Shown here: positions 58,954 through 64,000 of the stretch, piece by piece
Layout: the number at the start of each line of letters is the position of its first letter
How positions within the stretch are numbered: position 1 is the first letter of the stretch
Assembly: GCA_029204045.2 (NCBI GenBank)
Contig: CM055066.1
Span: forward strand, 16,812,484 to 16,876,483
Source of the DNA: Tillandsia leiboldiana
Taxonomy: Eukaryota; Streptophyta; Magnoliopsida; Poales; Bromeliaceae
Length of the DNA: 64,000 nucleotides
Direction of reading: 5' to 3'
Position numbers and translations under genes: made by a program
Notes under the pieces: model-generated
Seen by the model: the letters and a program-made list of their open reading frames with translations, nothing else
The model's database searches: none
What the model was told of the DNA's origin: nothing

Positions 58954-59798
58954 AGTCGGTCCATCTCAATCATCATCACGCATCCGGAGTGTACTCGAGG
59001 GGAGCGACCCCACCGAGCTCTAGTACCGAGTCAGTCTCAACTATCTCATGAATGGCACATGCAGGCTGTGATCCACGATCAACCAGATCGGATACTCAAT
59101 ACCAGATATCACATCACAGTCGGGAACCCTCCACGACCCAATCAGGGAATGCCAAACCCTCTCATAGCTATGTCGGAGAACCCTCATCGACCCTATTTGA
59201 TAATGCACAACCATGGCTAAGTCGGGAACCCTCCACGACCCAATCTGCCAGAGCCCAATCTCTCGAAATCAAGTCAGAGAACCATCTCCACTACTAAAAT
59301 CAGATATACCAATCCATGATCTAGAATAATCCTACCAGAGATCTCAACTCACCTGACACTAGAAGCTCATCACACAGAGTTCTAAAAATCCACTCGGCCC
59401 CCCGACACGAGGATACATGCATCCTGAACCTACTCAAACCCTCTGGAAGCTCACAAAAATTCTAAACTATTTTCAGAGTCTCAATTTCATCAAAATCGGT
59501 CCGCCGATTTTTAATACGGTTCAGATGCCAATCTAATGTCAACTAAACATGCAGTCTAGTATCATGTCATCCCTAGATCATGCTAAAAATATCTAGGGCC
59601 CACAATTATCTTTCTACAGTTTTCTAGGCAACTAACAGATTTACCAGCTATATAAATAGTAAGCTAAACATGATCAACATGCATACAATAGCTTTAAAGG
59701 GCATTCCATAAATCTCGAAGAAATTCCAACCCACCTCGGTTAGCCACCAATTGCTTGTAGACACTTGTAATTGGCCTCCACGCGATTTCTTGTCTCCA

Positions 59799-60013
59799 CC
59801 GGAGTCCGCACGCAAAACGGTGCACGCCGCCGGAGTCCGTACGCAAAACAGAGCACGGTGCCGAAACCCGCACGCAAAACAGAGTCCGCACGCAAAACGG
59901 TGCACGCCGCCGGAGTCCGCACGCAAAATGGAGCACGGTGCCGAAACCCACGCGCAAAACGAAGTCCGGACGCAAAACGGTGCACGCCGCCGGAGTCCGC
60001 ACGCAAAACGGTG
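59799..60013 (-). repeat. Minisatellite, ~8 units of 26-29 bp
   Basis: Two alternating unit types share GTCCGCACGCAAAACGG: one continues TGCACGCCGCCGGA, the other AGCACGGTGCCGAAA. It lies just after the TATA-like box in the leader. The same array recurs at 63755-63911. Confidence 0.9.
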
Positions 60014-61047
60014 TAATAGAACACGATCCCTAACACATATAAGAGCAAGGGGTCAAATCCAATGTCCAAAAGGACGCTCCAAAACTGCCCAAAAATACCG
60101 CAAAAAACAACACGCGGGACCTACCTCGACCGCGACGCGCCGCCCAACCGGCTCAAAGGAACACCTCGCGCGCTCCGCGAGGTCCACGGCGCAACGCTGC
60201 ACCCCACAAAATCCCCTTCCTCACTCTCTCTCGCGCTCGATTGGAGAAGAAAGGAAGAGAAGAGGAGAAATGGCGCGGGGGAGAAGGAAGAAGAAGAAGA
60301 GAAAGGGAAGGAGGGAGGGTGGTCCACGGACCCGGTCCACGGCGGCCAGCCAATGGGGAGCCACAACCCGCGGTCCACCAAGCCGGGGCGCGTGCGCCGG
60401 GTCCACGCACGTGCCTTGTCGCCACGACACCCCGCGCGCCACACGGACGCGCGCCCCCGCGACCGCGCAGGGGGCCAGTGGGGGCCCGCCACGTGGCGGC
60501 CCCCGCGCGACCCGCGCTGAAGGCGCTCTTCCCCAGCACGCCTGCGCCATCCCTGCGACCGCACGCTTGCCTCGAGTCGCGCGCCACCTCGGGATCCGAG
60601 CACGTGACTCGAAAAGCGCGCGCGTCACCCGGGCTCCGAAAAAGGCAAGTAAATAGTCCACTCTCAACGATTTCGCGCGCTGAATCCAAATCCGATGTCC
60701 GTTTCTCCAAATTCCAACTCTAAAAATTGCCGAAGGAATCGAGAGAGGTGATCCTTTATCCAAACTTCGCCCTGAATCCAATTTTGATATCCGCGTCGCG
60801 CGAAACCACTCCTAAACACTCGACGGGTCCTCCAATAGCCCACGTGATCCCGTTTTAAGCCCGAAGTCCATCACTTGTGTCCAAATTGCGCACAAACAAC
60901 ACCAACACACCACGCAGGCCTCCAGTGATGCAAACTAAATCCCAAATTGCACCACAAATCCATTTCTTCGGCCCGACACGGGCACAAACACTCCCAAAGG
61001 CCACTAATCCGACAGTAATATCTTAAGTGGGGATTCGGGTCCTCACA

Positions 61048-61333
61048 TCCTCCCCCACTAAAAGAAAGTTTCGTCCTCGAAACTAACACGGCTCAAAAGG
61101 GGAGTCCCAAAGCCAAAAATAAGTATCCATCAACACCGTCTCCAGCTCCCAAGTTGCTACGCACATCCCCCGAAGCGAGTCCACACGACTACGAGTCCAA
61201 AAGCTGGAAAACCTCAAGAATCCCAAAGGACAGAGGACAAGGAAGAACAACCAAAAGTAGCACCTAGCCCTAAACCGCTGAAGCCACAGCTGCAGGAAGG
61301 ATACCCCGGTGATCTGTGAAAATGAACTCCTCT
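61048..61333 (-). pseudogene. Gypsy pol 3' end, chromodomain-like
   Basis: It starts with the polypurine tract of G5. On the minus strand about 61160-61130 reads CVATWELETVLMD. This resembles the EATWExEEEMR core of a chromodomain at the end of chromovirus integrases, and suggests a Tekay/Del-like chromovirus. Stops and frame changes are present. LTR G6 cuts it at 61334. Confidence 0.5.
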
Positions 61334-64000
61334 TGTCACGCCCCGTGGTCGAAACTGCGACCCGGGCTCGCCAACAGATCCGCCACCTATGCCAAACCTG
61401 CATAGGCGAAGCGTCCTACCTGCAAGAAAAGTGCTACAGCTAAATAGATATCAGAGCTATAATAGAAAACTGCTGTAAAGATAAAATCATCCACTGTACA
61501 ACTGGAAAGTAATACAACAACGTCCACCTCCCAAAAATAATAATCGTACAATATCCTCAGATACAAGACTCATAGCTCAACAGGGAGGTATCTCCAATAA
61601 ATACATCAGTGTACAGGCTCTCAATACAAATCATATCCTCACTACATCAGTCTCTCAAAAGAGGAAAATAAAATAGCCAAACTAATGAAGATCTCCTCTG
61701 AAGGGGGTACCGCTACTCTCCAACGACGGGTAGGGATCTAGCACGCGAGTCCCTTGCCTCGATCAACAACCGCAGAATCAGCAACACCCGCTAAGACTCT
61801 GCAAAACCAAGGAGAGGAAAAAAAATGAGGGGGAAAACCCCCAAAGGGTGTGAGAACTACACCAAAAAGTGAGTTCTCAGTGGGTACCACCGCCAGACCC
61901 GACAGTTTGCCCACTAAGTCCTCAAGAGACATAATATAACCAAAGAAGTGGAAACTGAACAAGAATGCTGATGTCACCTAACAGCTACCAAGCCTCCAAC
62001 TAAATGCTCAAGAGGGGAGAAACAAAGTATGGTATGCAACCACTAGCACATGAAGTGCACAATCGACCCAATCGAGCTGACTGCCACATCTGGTCCAGTC
62101 AAACCTGCGCCCCACCTACGACCACCTCCCACTGCCGGGAAGGAATTACGTAGGGTGTCCAAACGGACTAACTCGCTATCGAGTAGTGGCTCATACAGGC
62201 TATAGTCAAAACCCACGCTCCCTCTCAGAACGGATAGAATCATGATGCTCAACCTCTCACATAACGGTCAAGGTACTCATAACGACACGGGACCACCGTC
62301 AAACCGAACGGCTCCCCTCGACACTAGCACTGGCCTAAACGCAGCTACTAGACCTCACTCAGCCCCCGGGCACGAGTGCAACAATAAAAGTATCTGACCG
62401 AAATAAACCCAATCAAACGAACCGGTATAAAACCCGGTACTGCCTGCTCTGTCAACAATCTCACGAACTCAGTATCTCCACTGTCCAAATGACCGGAACC
62501 CAACACGGTCTGACCGGAACCTAGCACGGTCTAAAGCCTACTCCGGAGTGGCGCTCAAGGGGAGCGACCCACACGAGCAAAGTATCTCTGTCATCAGTAT
62601 CATAAGTATCTCGATATAGCAGGACTAGATCATGACTATGATCAAAGTGGGAAAGCCCAACCACTAAGAAAGCCTCGGTCCTTAATCCGATGCAAAAGTA
62701 CTCAAATAGTGGGAAACTCTGTCCACTAGAGAATTCAGATACCCAATCTGATGCATAAATAAATATCCGGTCAACCGCCCAGTATCCGCGGTTGCCGCAA
62801 AGCCCCACAACTAATCCAACCTGTCCCAGACACAAAGTACCGACTACACTACCCAGACCCCTGCTCAAACCCGAGCAACACAGACCACCTGACTAACAAG
62901 AAGGAGAAAGGAAAAGCATGGTTTCTCCTAAGTCAAATTCTAATAAGTAGTGTAGCAATAAAAGGTGGCCTAACTATATGTCCAAACAAACATGCTTTTG
63001 TCCTTAGAAATGATAAAAGTGGGTGAAACATGTAATAGCAAAGCATGCTAAAAAGTCCCTACTATGCGGTACTAATCTCACACGAGTAGGCTAATGAATA
63101 AACAAGTACAAGAACCACATAATCTAGGCCATTCCTTGCTTACCTCTCGCTCATATCGGTTGTACAACAAATATGCCTGTCATCAATCATAGAGGGGTGA
63201 CATCCCCACAAGTGCACTTATATTCGCCATAACATAAACACCTTATACAGTTACCACTATTAAGCTTACCCACCTGAAGCGCTTAAACCAAGGCAAACCT
63301 GAAGTCGGTGAAGAGCGCAGACGCTCACAGTCCAAATTCTGCCGAAACTGCATCCTCGGTACATGTCGCGAAGGCCTCGGCTCCAACAGCTGAAAGTACC
63401 CCGAAATCATAGTCTCCAGACCCAACGGGTCCAACAACACTTGCAAACACCCCTACAGAACAGATTCTGAAAAATCCAACAAAATGATTGTCGCGTTCCT
63501 CGCGTCGATACCTTCGAAACGAGTACCTGCACGTCAAATTCCGAGCCCCGTAGGCCGAGTTACAAATTCCACAACACAGGGCGCACACAAACACACAACC
63601 ACACATCTGTATTTCCATGCACAGATAAAGGGCGAAAACGTATACCTTCGGCAATTTCCAGAAAAATCCCAGAAGAGAACGATGATAATCCTCGCGACGC
63701 GCATATGCAAAAACTTTAAAGGCACGCCCCAATCCGAGTCTCGTACACCAAGTTGCACGCGAAACGGTGCACGCCGCCGGAGTCCGCACGCGAAACGGAG
63801 CACGGTGCCGAAATCCGCACGCAAAACGGAGCACGGTGCCGTAATCCACACGCAAAACGGAGTCCGCACGCAAAACAGAGCACGCCGTCGGGGTCCGCAC
63901 GCAAAATGGTGCTGTAAAACACGGTCCCTAACACGGATAAGAGTAAGGGGTCAAACCAAAGTCCAAAAGAACGCCCCAAAACTGTGCCAAAAATACCGTA
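61334..64000 (-). repeat. Ty3/Gypsy LTR (G6), runs off the window
   Basis: It starts (plus view) TGTCACGCCCCGTGGTCG and stays close to G4 for at least 1.5 kb (CAACAGATCCGCCACCTATG and the following blocks). It is nested in the internal end of the G5 element. The U3 side lies beyond 64000. Confidence 0.85.
63755..63911 (-). repeat. Minisatellite, ~6 units (G6)
   Basis: It has the same GTCCGCACGCAAAACGG units as 59799-60013, but a different number and order. It lies in the same place, beside CCCTAACACRKATAAGAG. Confidence 0.9.

Larger units (their letters stand above)
57896..61047 (-). repeat. Ty3/Gypsy 3' LTR (G5)
   Basis: A 3152-bp LTR. On the minus strand it starts TGTGAGGACCCGAATCCC at 61047 and ends GACCCCGGGGCGTGACA at 57896. 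The polypurine tract TTTAGTGGGGGAGGA precedes it. It contains two minisatellites (58634-58953, 59799-60013) and a TATA-like CTTATATGTG near 60036. Its GC-rich upstream part (60300-60620) has only one or two CACGTG cores (60487, 60599), fewer than G2-G4. Confidence 0.85.

Noticed and set aside
58497..59023. Repetitive peptide frames over the 58.6-59.0 kb array
   Set aside because: These are the minisatellite read in several frames. There is no start context and no flanking gene.

Overview
This is a gene-poor, repeat-dense stretch of a plant nuclear genome. I see no intact host gene. Nearly all of the 64 kb is LTR retrotransposons nested in one another, plus cut-and-paste DNA elements and microsatellites. 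The priming sites match plant initiator-Met tRNA, the copia elements are of Sirevirus type, and the one captured host-gene fragment (a cation/H+ exchanger, CHX) has a very GC-rich third codon position. Together these suggest a monocot; the species cannot be told from the sequence.

Layout. 1-1207: GC-rich, LTR-like sequence. 1208-9984 (+): 5'-truncated Sirevirus-type element A, with a complete 579-bp TRIM nested at 7923-8501. 9985-12061 (-): part of a long Ty3/Gypsy LTR. 12062-12528: MITEs and microsatellites. 12529-24451: a small Pack-MULE holding a CHX fragment, split by complete copia element B (12952-23978, minus strand, TSD CTACG). 24452-25387: microsatellite and MITE cluster. 25388-25765: left end of a second Pack-MULE copy. 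25766-46954: long Gypsy LTRs in both orientations with decayed internal regions. 46960-57333: complete copia element C (minus strand, TSD GCAGA), inserted in decayed Gypsy sequence. 57339-64000: more Gypsy LTRs, with minisatellites.

The point most worth attention is the copia family. All three copies carry a second ORF after pol, about 186-270 codons. Upstream of it lies what looks like a private promoter: an array of TCCGGA-centred palindromes, then a TATA box, a short leader and a GT-AG intron of 384-388 bp ending just before the ATG. The same palindrome array stands upstream of the LTR TATA box. In A both arrays are built mostly around GTCCGGAC; in B and C both are GATCCGGATC. This is a two-promoter retrotransposon whose two promoters appear to change together, which suggests a shared trans-acting factor.

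None of the three gag-pol frames is intact. A has a nonsense codon and a frameshift, B has two nonsense codons, and C lacks the protease region and has one nonsense codon. The downstream ORF is open in A and C and has a single nonsense codon in B. LTR pairs of B and C differ by roughly 1.5% by eye, so both are fairly recent insertions.
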